From a virus, in the IMG/VR virus record IMGVR_UViG_3300042731_002983, positions 1 through 35,644 of that record: a stretch of DNA of 35,644 bases; one strand, 5' to 3'. Below the pieces are notes generated by a model that saw only the letters and a list, made by a program, of their open reading frames with translations, searched no databases and was not told where the DNA came from. Of the stretch, positions 29,756-35,644 are shown piece after piece. The translations under genes and the position numbers were made by a program. Within the stretch, counting starts at the first letter, position 1. The number at the start of each line of letters is the position of its first letter.

Positions 29756-29793
29756 CTTCTGCTACGCTCACAAATCAACACACCTACATACTA

Positions 29794-30213
29794 ATGACAA
29801 ACATAGAAGCTGAGTCGATGATATGGGACTTTTTGGAGCGCGTATCATACGTCATGATGGAAGACTACAGGGGCGACAACAGAAGAATAAGCGTTGACGA
29901 TCTGCGCATGATTAGAACATACACCGTTAACACTTCCAACGGTATCGTTAGGAAGCTATCTGGAGATCCAACAGAGCTTCCGTTCAGGACGCGAAACTTT
30001 TTCAACCACACGTTTACAGACGTGAAGCGATCATATCAGTTTTTCAACCAGTCCAATAAGGCAAACGGAATCAAGTGGCTAAGAGAAAAAGTGCTTATGC
30101 ATTCAGGCCGGTTCGACCTTTTGGATTGGTGCGCAAACGGAAGGATTGCACACGTAGATGCTATATTTGCAAATTATAGTGCATCTCAAACAGCAAAAAG
30201 GAGCGAAATATGA
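29794..30213 (+). CDS. Hypothetical protein before replication initiator, 139 aa
   Basis: This protein (MTNIEAESMIWDFLERVSYV, MMEDYRGDNRRISVDDLRMI) has a helical N terminus, a central RTRNFFNHTFTDVKRSYQFF and a helical end. No Shine-Dalgarno sequence is seen before 29794 or before the alternative ATG at 29818. The stop overlaps the initiator start by four bases, so it is probably co-expressed with replication. No domain recognised. Confidence 0.65.
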   Translation: MTNIEAESMIWDFLERVSYVMMEDYRGDNRRISVDDLRMIRTYTVNTSNGIVRKLSGDPTELPFRTRNFFNHTFTDVKRSYQFFNQSNKANGIKWLREKVLMHSGRFDLLDWCANGRIAHVDAIFANYSASQTAKRSEI

Positions 30214-31022
30214 GCATCAATCTAATGCAGCTGGCGTGGGAAACTGATACGAAGGGGAATGAACTGCTCGTTTTGATCGCGCTCGCTGACAACGCTTCGG
30301 ATGAGGGGTATTGCTGGCCATCCTGGGGAACGATCATGAAAAAAACGAAAGTATCTAGGGGCACTCTTTCGACTGTGCTCAAGTCACTCGAATCGAAAAA
30401 TCTCATACGCCGAGAGTCTAGAAAAAGAGAAAACGGAAGCGATTCTTCAAATGGGTATTTCGTGATCAAAGGCGTTGGGCGGAGTTCAGAAATTGAACCC
30501 CAGGAGTTCAGAATCCGAACCCCCAAAGTTCAGAATTTGAACCCCCAAAGTTCAGAAATTGAACCCCTTGAACCATCAAGAGAACCATCAAGAGAACCAT
30601 CAGAGAGTGTCGAGCACGACACTCGCACCCCTAAATACAAAAAAAACGAGAAGAGAAAGCTTGTGTACTCCAACATAGACATGGGACTTGCTATCACGAT
30701 GGACCAGAATATCAAGGCAATGACTGGAAGCACAAAAAAAACAGATCTTGAAAAATGGGCCAACGAATTTAGGATGATGCGCCAGCTAGATGGACGAGAT
30801 CCTGCTAAGCTTGATAATTTCCTGCATCTACTGGCAACAGGTGAGGACAGGATGTGGGAATTTTGGAGAGGTAATATCTTATCACCTCAATCTATGCGGA
30901 AGAACTATGACAAGGTCGTGGCGCAGTATCGCCGAGACATCGTTGACGCGAATAAGATCGTTGACCAGAATATACCGCTAGAAGATAGGGTGTCAGCGCT
31001 TGCCAGGACTAAAAAAGCATGA
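30210..31022 (+). CDS. Replication initiator, lambda O-like HTH protein
   Basis: The 270-residue protein has a winged-helix N-terminal region (about 1-75: MQLAWETDTKGNELLVLIAL, DEGYCWPSWGTIMKKTKVSR, then GTLSTVLKSLESKNLIRRES), as in phage initiators of the HTH_36 type. A flexible middle made of repeats (about 90-140) follows, then a basic C-terminal region. The middle is coded by four 22-bp iterons, as in lambda O, where the origin lies inside the initiator gene. The protein would bind those iterons and recruit a host helicase. A partner helicase loader is not obvious. Confidence 0.82.
   Translation: MSINLMQLAWETDTKGNELLVLIALADNASDEGYCWPSWGTIMKKTKVSRGTLSTVLKSLESKNLIRRESRKRENGSDSSNGYFVIKGVGRSSEIEPQEFRIRTPKVQNLNPQSSEIEPLEPSREPSREPSESVEHDTRTPKYKKNEKRKLVYSNIDMGLAITMDQNIKAMTGSTKKTDLEKWANEFRMMRQLDGRDPAKLDNFLHLLATGEDRMWEFWRGNILSPQSMRKNYDKVVAQYRRDIVDANKIVDQNIPLEDRVSALARTKKA
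30484..30601 (+). other. Putative replication origin: four 22-bp iterons plus 12-bp repeats
   Basis: GTTCAGAAWTTGAAC-like palindromes start at 30484, 30506, 30528 and 30550, an exact 22-bp period; the second has CC in its centre. Then GAACCATCAAGA repeats at 30570 and 30582, with a partial third at 30594, a 12-bp period. An A-rich stretch follows (about 30632-30660). The arrangement matches lambda ori inside O. Confidence 0.78.
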
Positions 31023-31261
31023 CAAATAGCAAAGAAGTTCGTCTAAACCCATCAGAGATAGCTGAGTTCATCATCGAGCCGAATCGCGTCAGGATCATGA
31101 GTCACCGCGGAACATGCATGCATGACATTCCGGCTTGTAGCATCTCAGAAGGACTAGACGCTGTGAAAAGAGCCGTGCATGGTTGGGCAAAGTGGAAACA
31201 TTGTCGCCAGAGCGCAGGAAGCGCACCAAGAACGAACGATCTCAGAGTGGGCGAGCAATGA
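31019..31261 (+). CDS. Hypothetical protein, 80 aa
   Basis: The start overlaps the initiator stop (ATGA). The product begins MTNSKEVRLNPSEIAEFIIE and continues through RVRIMSHRGTCMHDIPACS, then a basic helix AVKRAVHGWAKWKHCRQSA. It is the last gene before site e. A helicase-loader role is conceivable by position, but the size and sequence do not support it. Unknown. Confidence 0.6.
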   Translation: MTNSKEVRLNPSEIAEFIIEPNRVRIMSHRGTCMHDIPACSISEGLDAVKRAVHGWAKWKHCRQSAGSAPRTNDLRVGEQ

Positions 31262-31303
31262 GCCGCTTCTGCTGCAAAACTATTTGTAGCCAAAACATGA
31301 TAC

Positions 31304-31336
31304 GTTTACAGATCGTTTACTTTATCGAGCTATACT
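31304..31336 (+). promoter_or_regulatory. Tandem-hexamer promoter (site e)
   Basis: GTTTAC at 31304-31309, GTTTAC at 31315-31320, ten bases, TATACT at 31331-31336. It drives the recombination operon from 31363 onward, possibly through to the phosphoesterase. Confidence 0.82.
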
Positions 31337-31362
31337 AAAAATATAAAGACAAAAGGAACAAT

Positions 31363-31452
31363 ATGTACACCATCAACGGCAAATCGTACAACGACGAGCT
31401 TGAGTATCTGCTAAGCAAAGAATACTTGGAGGATAACCGTGAAAACAAGTGA
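31363..31452 (+). CDS. Short leader-type ORF, 29 aa
   Basis: The ATG has AAAAGGAACAAT upstream. The peptide MYTINGKSYNDELEYLLSKE then YLEDNRENK is acidic and may be a small protein or a leader coupling translation to the ERF gene, whose GTG start and GGAGG ribosome site lie inside its last codons. It is the first frame under site e. Confidence 0.55.
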   Translation: MYTINGKSYNDELEYLLSKEYLEDNRENK

Positions 31453-32008
31453 TCACATAAACGAGATTGCAGCGGCGATCGCAAAGTATCAAGAGTCCGC
31501 CGTCGACTCTTTTAAGGGGTCGACTGGATACGGATATTTGTATGCAAGTCTTGACGCTGTCCTTAAAGACAACCGTGGGCTACTTGCAAAAAATGGGATT
31601 AGCCATGTTCAGAGCCAGGAATTCAGCGGCGACACAGTTACGGTATCAACTCGCCTTATGCACACAAGCGGTCAGTGGATTGAGACAACAGTTTCGGGCC
31701 CGTTCGCGCGGTTGAAGGGTATGAACGACTACCAGTCGCTAGGTTCAGCTGTAACATATCTGCGACGGTATGGACTATCTGCAGCACTTGGGGTGTCATC
31801 CGACGAGGACAAGGACGCACGCGGTGAACAGCAAGCACAAATAGCAGCATCGGAAGATCAAGTTATGGAGATTGAGAGCCTCATGGCGTCTACAGGATCA
31901 GACCGCGCAGGGCTTATGAAGTTTTTCAGCGTTGACGACATTGGGCAACTGACAAGCGAATCAGCAAAAAAAGCAATTACAATGTTGCAAAAAAAAGCGA
32001 AAGGATAA
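31439..32008 (+). CDS. ERF-family single-strand annealing recombinase
   Basis: The 189-residue protein has the ERF superfamily pattern: AIAKYQESAVDSFKGS, YGYLYASLDAVL, then NDYQSLGSAVTYLRRYGLSA and LGVSSDEDKDA. These proteins coat single strands and anneal them in phage recombination. GTG at 31439 is the start, with GGAGG six bases upstream. It works with the exonuclease gene directly downstream and with SSB. Confidence 0.9.
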   Translation: MKTSDHINEIAAAIAKYQESAVDSFKGSTGYGYLYASLDAVLKDNRGLLAKNGISHVQSQEFSGDTVTVSTRLMHTSGQWIETTVSGPFARLKGMNDYQSLGSAVTYLRRYGLSAALGVSSDEDKDARGEQQAQIAASEDQVMEIESLMASTGSDRAGLMKFFSVDDIGQLTSESAKKAITMLQKKAKG

Positions 32009-32011
32009 TCA

Positions 32012-32869
32012 ATGTCAAAAAGAATACAGATCACAGGATCGGCTTCGGTTCAGGGCAGTGACGAATGGAAAGAGCTACGGAAGCAGTATCGCACTGCTTC
32101 TGAGGCCGCAGTCGTGTTGGGAATCAGTCCATTCCAAAAGCCGAAAGACCTAAAAATGGTCAAGGCGGGAAAAAAGGAGGTATTTTACTCCGAGGCAATG
32201 CGCCTAGGCAACGAGCTGGAGCCTCTAGCAAGGGAAAAGGCAGAAGAGCTGCTTGGAGAGCCGTTCGAGCCGCAAGTGTGGATCCGTGGAAAATATCTCG
32301 CGTCGCTGGACGGTATCAGCTTCGACGGGAAAATAATCATCGAGATTAAGGTATCAAGGAGCACCTTTGACGGAGCAACCATCGGAATAGTTCCGGAGCA
32401 CTATGTCGCGCAGGTTCGGCAGCAGGCATATTGTTGTGGGGCTTACGCGGCATTTTTGGTTGCTATGCACCCCGAGACTAGAGCTATCGCAATAACGCAG
32501 GTTGGATGGCAAGGTAAAGATAGCGACTTTATTGCAGATCTTGACGCAGCATGGGACGAATTCGACGCGATGGACGCTCCGGAAGAGATCGACATGGACG
32601 ATGACGCTGACTGGGGCGCTCTGGTTGACCGGTACCGAGACGCAAAACTAGCACGAGATACGGCCGACGAAAAAATGAAGGAGGTGAAGGAGAAAATGGT
32701 ATCGTTGGCAGGTGGAAACGCTTATGGGTTCGGGGCAAAGCTGTATCAGGTTGCTGGCAGGAAGTCGGTAGCATATGCAAAAGCACTCAAAAAATATGCC
32801 CCAGGAGTCGACCTTTCGGAGTTTGAGACGGTCGGAAAGCCGTCGTGGGCAATAAAAGTCGAAAAATGA
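32012..32869 (+). CDS. YqaJ-like viral exonuclease
   Basis: The 285-residue protein follows the YqaJ / lambda-type exonuclease pattern: GSDEWKELRKQYRTASEAAV, LGISPFQKPKDLK, a PD-(D/E)XK core with LASLDGISFDGKIIIEIKVS, and VPEHYVAQVRQQAYCCGA. It should resect double-stranded ends 5' to 3' to feed the ERF annealase. The C-terminal part (about 200-285) is an extra acidic and helical extension. AAAGGATAATCA lies before the ATG. Confidence 0.9.
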   Translation: MSKRIQITGSASVQGSDEWKELRKQYRTASEAAVVLGISPFQKPKDLKMVKAGKKEVFYSEAMRLGNELEPLAREKAEELLGEPFEPQVWIRGKYLASLDGISFDGKIIIEIKVSRSTFDGATIGIVPEHYVAQVRQQAYCCGAYAAFLVAMHPETRAIAITQVGWQGKDSDFIADLDAAWDEFDAMDAPEEIDMDDDADWGALVDRYRDAKLARDTADEKMKEVKEKMVSLAGGNAYGFGAKLYQVAGRKSVAYAKALKKYAPGVDLSEFETVGKPSWAIKVEK

Positions 32870-33270
32870 AAATCAATCTACTCCTGCAAGACGGCATCTT
32901 CTACCCGCACTCAGACCAGGATAGAGAAGCCGCGGACAAGCTTAATGGTGCGATATATGAAGCGGAGATCAAAAACTACGATCTCCGCACAGCACAACAA
33001 AACCGTGCCCTTTGGAAGTGGTGCGATATGCTTGCAGAATCACTTAACAATCACGGGCTATACATCGAGAGCGGAGTGCTGCGGTCTCACACGCAATGGA
33101 CGAAGGACCGCGTTAAAAGCCTCATAGTTGACCCAGTGATACACTCGATGGGCGTAAAGTCGAGTACAAAACTTACAAAGGAGCAGTTTTCCGCTATGAT
33201 TGAGGTGGTAGAAGAGGCCCTTGCTAGACGCGGGGTGGACCTGCCAGACTTTCCAAGACAAAAGGATTAA
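32866..33270 (+). CDS. NinB/Orf-like recombination accessory protein, 134 aa
   Basis: The start at 32866 overlaps the exonuclease stop (ATGA). The product has YDLRTAQQNRALWKWCDMLA, a pattern common to phage proteins annotated NinB/Orf-like, then WTKDRVKSLIVDPVIHS and FSAMIEVVEEALARRGVDLP. In lambda, Orf loads recombination factors on SSB-coated DNA; context between exonuclease and SSB fits this. Family assignment is by pattern memory and is moderate. Confidence 0.6.
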   Translation: MKINLLLQDGIFYPHSDQDREAADKLNGAIYEAEIKNYDLRTAQQNRALWKWCDMLAESLNNHGLYIESGVLRSHTQWTKDRVKSLIVDPVIHSMGVKSSTKLTKEQFSAMIEVVEEALARRGVDLPDFPRQKD

Positions 33271-33273
33271 ATA

Positions 33274-33705
33274 ATGAACAAAGTAAACCTAATAGCTACG
33301 CTGACACGAGACATAGAGCTTGGGTATACACAATCTGGAGCTGCTATCGCATCGTTCGGCGTAGCACTGAACGAGCGGTGGAAAGACCAGACGGGAGCCG
33401 TACAAGAGAAAGCACACTTTGTGGACTGCACGGCATTCGGCAAGCGTGCCGAAACAATCAACAAGCATTTTCGCAAAGGGTCGCGCATCGGAATCAGCGG
33501 GTCGCTGTCTTACGAATCATGGACCAACCAGGCCGGCGAAAAGCGCTCGAAGCTAGGAGTTAAAGTTGATGATTTCTACTTCATCGACCGGCGCCAGGGC
33601 GGACAGCAACAAAACCAAGCCCAGCCGACACAACAGCGCCAACACAACAGCGTGATGCCAGAAAACACGACGCTGGAAATAGATACAGACGAAATTCCCT
33701 TCTAA
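33274..33705 (+). CDS. ssb: Single-stranded DNA-binding protein
   Basis: The 143-residue protein starts MNKVNLIATLTRDIELGYTQ and has the OB-fold pattern ASFGVALNERWKDQTG, FVDCTAFGKRAETI, GISGSLSYESWT. The disordered Gln-rich middle and the acidic C-terminal end DTDEIPF are typical of SSB tails that recruit partners. AAAAGGATTAAATA precedes the ATG. Confidence 0.93.
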   Translation: MNKVNLIATLTRDIELGYTQSGAAIASFGVALNERWKDQTGAVQEKAHFVDCTAFGKRAETINKHFRKGSRIGISGSLSYESWTNQAGEKRSKLGVKVDDFYFIDRRQGGQQQNQAQPTQQRQHNSVMPENTTLEIDTDEIPF

Positions 33706-33719
33706 AGTAGAGGTGTTTG

Positions 33720-34286
33720 ATGAAAATATTAGTAGCGTGTGAAGAAAGTCAGGCAGTAACAAAAGAACTTAGAGTGTTAGGGCATGAGGCGTATAGTTGT
33801 GATATCGAACCTTGTAGTGGTGGCCATCCAGAGTGGCACTTACATCAAGATGTGACTCCGCTTTTAAAGCATAACTGGGATATGATTATTGCATTTCCTC
33901 CATGCACGGACCTAGCAGCAAGCGGAGCCAGGTGGTTCAAAAAAAAGCAGGAAGATGGCAGACAGAGACGGGCCATTGATTTTTTTATGGAATTTGTCAA
34001 TTCTGAGTGTCCACGCATTGCTATTGAAAACCCAGTAGGTATTATGAGCACACAATATAGAAAGCCAGACCAAATTATACAGCCGTGGCAGTTCGGTCAT
34101 GGGGAAACAAAAGCTACCTGTCTTTGGCTTAAAGGTATAAATCCACTTATCCCGACCGATATCGTTGATGGCAGAGAGCAGCGGATATGGAAACTACCAC
34201 CAAGCGTAGATCGTGCAAAGTTAAGATCCAAAACTTTTACTGGTATTGCAAAAGCTATGGCAGAACAGTGGGCGGGTAGGGCATAA
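33720..34286 (+). CDS. C5-cytosine methyltransferase-like protein, 188 aa
   Basis: The product begins MKILVACEESQAVTKELRVL, like the SAM-binding start of C5 methyltransferases. It has FPPCTDLAASGARWF (catalytic-loop PC at 61-62) and, as motif VI, ENP (103-105). It is too short to contain a full target-recognition domain, so it may methylate with a partner or be a compact phage version. The ATG at 33720 is preferred to the TTG three bases upstream. It would protect DNA from host restriction. Confidence 0.72.
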   Translation: MKILVACEESQAVTKELRVLGHEAYSCDIEPCSGGHPEWHLHQDVTPLLKHNWDMIIAFPPCTDLAASGARWFKKKQEDGRQRRAIDFFMEFVNSECPRIAIENPVGIMSTQYRKPDQIIQPWQFGHGETKATCLWLKGINPLIPTDIVDGREQRIWKLPPSVDRAKLRSKTFTGIAKAMAEQWAGRA

Positions 34287-34310
34287 ATTATAGTAGGGAA
34301 AGAGTAAAGC

Positions 34311-34487
34311 ATGGAAAAGCAGTATGAAACATTCGCAGTATTTGAGTTCGACGGGATCACGCGGAAGTGGTCCGAGTCAGTGAAGCCAGGGGTGCAGCTC
34401 GGAGAAGCTACAGTGACTTTTTTCCGCAGCATCGTTGATCAGTTCGGGGAAGTCAGGTTTTTGGAGTTCGGAGCACGGGAGGCGTAA
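34311..34487 (+). CDS. Small hypothetical protein, 58 aa
   Basis: The ATG at 34311 has GGGAAAGAGTAAAGC upstream. The product begins MEKQYETFAVFEFDGITRKW and ends FGEVRFLEFGAREA; it is beta-rich and acidic. It lies in the gap between the methylase and the next gene, overlapping neither. No family known. Confidence 0.6.
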   Translation: MEKQYETFAVFEFDGITRKWSESVKPGVQLGEATVTFFRSIVDQFGEVRFLEFGAREA

Positions 34488-34488
34488 A

Positions 34489-34788
34489 ATGCGTCATGAG
34501 CTGAGGAGGTTTTCAGGACAACGCATCACCGTGACTGCTGAGTATATCTACGAGGATATAGAGCTTGGTCGCGGTCATCTAGTCCGGAGGGTCCAGGATA
34601 TAGACGGGGAGCGAATATCTGATCATTTGTGGGTCAAGGTCGCAAGAGTCGATGGCGGCAAGCCGAAAAACGGAGATCTAGCAATCATCCACGGGGAGGT
34701 TACCAAGTACGGAGTTTTGGAGCGCGGCGCAGGTGTCAGAGAGGACTATGATATTAAATTCGCAACTATCAAAAAACACGAGGTGTAG
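34489..34788 (+). CDS. Hypothetical OB-like protein, 99 aa
   Basis: The start at 34489 has GGGAGGCGTAAA upstream, two bases after the previous stop; the longer upstream frame overlaps the previous gene more than is usual. The product has five beta-like blocks (RITVTAEYIYEDIELG; DLAIIHGEVTKYGVLERG) with no long helix, as in OB-type or RNA-binding folds. The role is inferred only from fold pattern. Confidence 0.6.
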   Translation: MRHELRRFSGQRITVTAEYIYEDIELGRGHLVRRVQDIDGERISDHLWVKVARVDGGKPKNGDLAIIHGEVTKYGVLERGAGVREDYDIKFATIKKHEV

Positions 34789-34790
34789 CC

Positions 34791-35012
34791 GTGGGAGATT
34801 GCAGCGACATCATGAGAAGGCAGGAGGGGGGGGAGCATTACACAAAAATGCCGATCCAACCGTGGGAGATCATCGAGAGAAATGGGCTTGATTTTTGGGA
34901 GGGCAATGTCCTGAAATATCTACTACGGCACAAGACAAAAAACGGAGCGGAGGACCTCAAAAAGGCAATCCATTATATCGAATATCTAGTTGAAAGGTAC
35001 GAAAATGCATGA
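34791..35012 (+). CDS. DUF3310 family protein, 73 aa
   Basis: It contains HYTKMPIQPWEIIERNGLDF and ending AIHYIEYLVERYENA, the pattern of DUF3310 (small phage proteins linked to nucleotide metabolism). GTG at 34791 follows GAGGTGTAGCC. A run of eight G lies just after the N-terminal codons. It overlaps the phosphoesterase start by eight bases. Confidence 0.82.
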   Translation: MGDCSDIMRRQEGGEHYTKMPIQPWEIIERNGLDFWEGNVLKYLLRHKTKNGAEDLKKAIHYIEYLVERYENA

Positions 35013-35644
35013 ACCAAAAAGCGTGAGCTACTATCTAGGGCTCATGCCCATGTGCGGCACAGAGAGACAGCGTGAAATAGTACAGGCAGTGATCGACGCA
35101 GGGGGCCTGCACCAGAAGGCGGCAGACGCTCTTGGCATAGCCGCCACTAATGTTTCGCGGACAATCAGACTCATATCAAGCAGCATAAAGCATGAAGAAA
35201 ACATAGACACGAAGTCCATCGAAGACAGGCTGAAGGCCGCAGAAGCAGAGGTCAAGTCTCTTAAAGACCAGGTGCCAAAAGCGCGGATGATCAAGGATAT
35301 CATATACGGCGACCAACACAGGGTCAAGCGTGCCCCCGTATTCGGTTCTAGCGGGTCGAGCGGAGGGCACGGTGTCCCGGTACTGTTTTTGAGCGACATC
35401 CATTACGGAGAGACTGTTTACCCGTCGCAAATCGGCGGTGTGAACGAATACAATGAGGAAACAGCTAATCGGCGCATAAGATCCACGTTTGAAACCGCCG
35501 CGAATCTTACCATCGAGCAATTTAAAGACCCGGATTTTGACGGTATCGTTGTTGCGATGGGCGGTGACATGCTGAGCGGCACAATCCACGAGGAGCTGTC
35601 CGAGTCAAATTGGGCCCCTATCAACGTGCTGATATATAAGCTAC
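35005..35644 (+). CDS. Metallophosphoesterase, N-terminal part
   Basis: The N-terminal region (20-58) is a helix-turn-helix domain (RQREIVQAVIDAGGLHQKAA, DALGIAATNVSRTIRL), followed by a coiled linker. The esterase domain then begins with SDIH (Asp131, His133) and GGD (186-188). The gene continues at base 1 and ends at 662, so the HTH is fused to a complete esterase. A DNA-binding N terminus with a nuclease-like domain suggests recognition of particular DNA or repair ends. The start ATG overlaps the DUF3310 stop. Confidence 0.9.
   Translation, partial: MHEPKSVSYYLGLMPMCGTERQREIVQAVIDAGGLHQKAADALGIAATNVSRTIRLISSSIKHEENIDTKSIEDRLKAAEAEVKSLKDQVPKARMIKDIIYGDQHRVKRAPVFGSSGSSGGHGVPVLFLSDIHYGETVYPSQIGGVNEYNEETANRRIRSTFETAANLTIEQFKDPDFDGIVVAMGGDMLSGTIHEELSESNWAPINVLIYKL
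35576..35644. repeat. Terminal direct repeat, copy 2
   Basis: Identical to bases 1-69; see copy 1. Removing one copy gives the circular genome. Confidence 0.95.

Noticed and set aside
29450-29813. Open frames across the RNA elements A and B
   Set aside because: They lack ribosome sites, the two copies do not share a frame through the conserved core, and pairing is better kept than codons.
31258-31338. 26-codon frame after the gene at 31019
   Set aside because: It runs through the site e promoter, and its sequence is explained by that promoter; no good ribosome site.
1-35644. Temperate phage with integration module
   Set aside because: No integrase, excisionase or CI-type repressor is visible; the small HTH protein alone does not support lysogeny.

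Overview
This window is a complete or nearly complete genome of a tailed double-stranded DNA phage with siphovirus-type tail genes. Bases 1-69 are repeated exactly at 35576-35644, so the map closes into a circle (or a circularly permuted sequence) of about 35,575 bp. The gene cut by the window ends, a metallophosphoesterase, is restored when the ends are joined. I see no integrase, excisionase or CI-type repressor, so a virulent lifestyle is the simplest reading. The host is not certain. Base composition is roughly balanced, Shine-Dalgarno sites are AGGAG-like, and several promoters look like bacterial sigma70 promoters. The endolysin resembles lysozymes I associate with phages of Campylobacterota and other Proteobacteria, which is a weak clue.

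Layout. From about 28.6 kb rightward and through the circle junction to 1290, genes are on the plus strand. These are small early genes, two structured non-coding elements (29.4-29.75 kb), a replication initiator carrying four 22-bp iterons inside its gene, an ERF recombinase, a YqaJ-type exonuclease, a NinB/Orf-like protein, SSB, a C5-methylase-like protein, a DUF3310 protein and the metallophosphoesterase. From 28.6 kb leftward to 1287, genes are mostly on the minus strand: small early genes and ninG, then a ParB-methyltransferase fusion, terS, terL, portal, a HExxH protein, a MuF-like head protein, scaffold, major capsid, head-tail connectors, tail tube, the G/GT chaperone with a lambda-type frameshift, tape measure, tail tip, a fibre-like protein with 47-residue repeats, holin and endolysin. 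Two plus-strand cassettes (13.4-13.96 and 14.69-15.98 kb) interrupt the minus-strand structural run.

The most unusual feature is regulatory. Ten sites on both strands share one exact geometry: GTTTAC-like hexamer, 5 bp, a second GTTTAC-like hexamer, 10 bp, then a -10 hexamer. The two hexamers are one helical turn apart and replace a normal -35. They lie before small-gene cassettes, the recombination operon and three apparently non-coding units. Three of them are back to back with a sigma70-like -10 that faces the structural genes, which suggests a shared switch. Ordinary sigma70 promoters also occur (26.4 kb minus; 29.39 and 29.57 kb plus). Two of the tandem-hexamer promoters fire into tracts of 8-10 copies of the pentamer ANNGC followed by a hairpin, a repeat type I do not recognise.

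In outline, early plus-strand genes copy and recombine the genome from the iteron origin. The minus-strand genes modify and package DNA, build the particle and lyse the cell. The tandem-hexamer promoters probably form one regulon whose activator (or repressor) is not identified. A 53-residue helix-turn-helix-like protein at 26.1 kb is one candidate.
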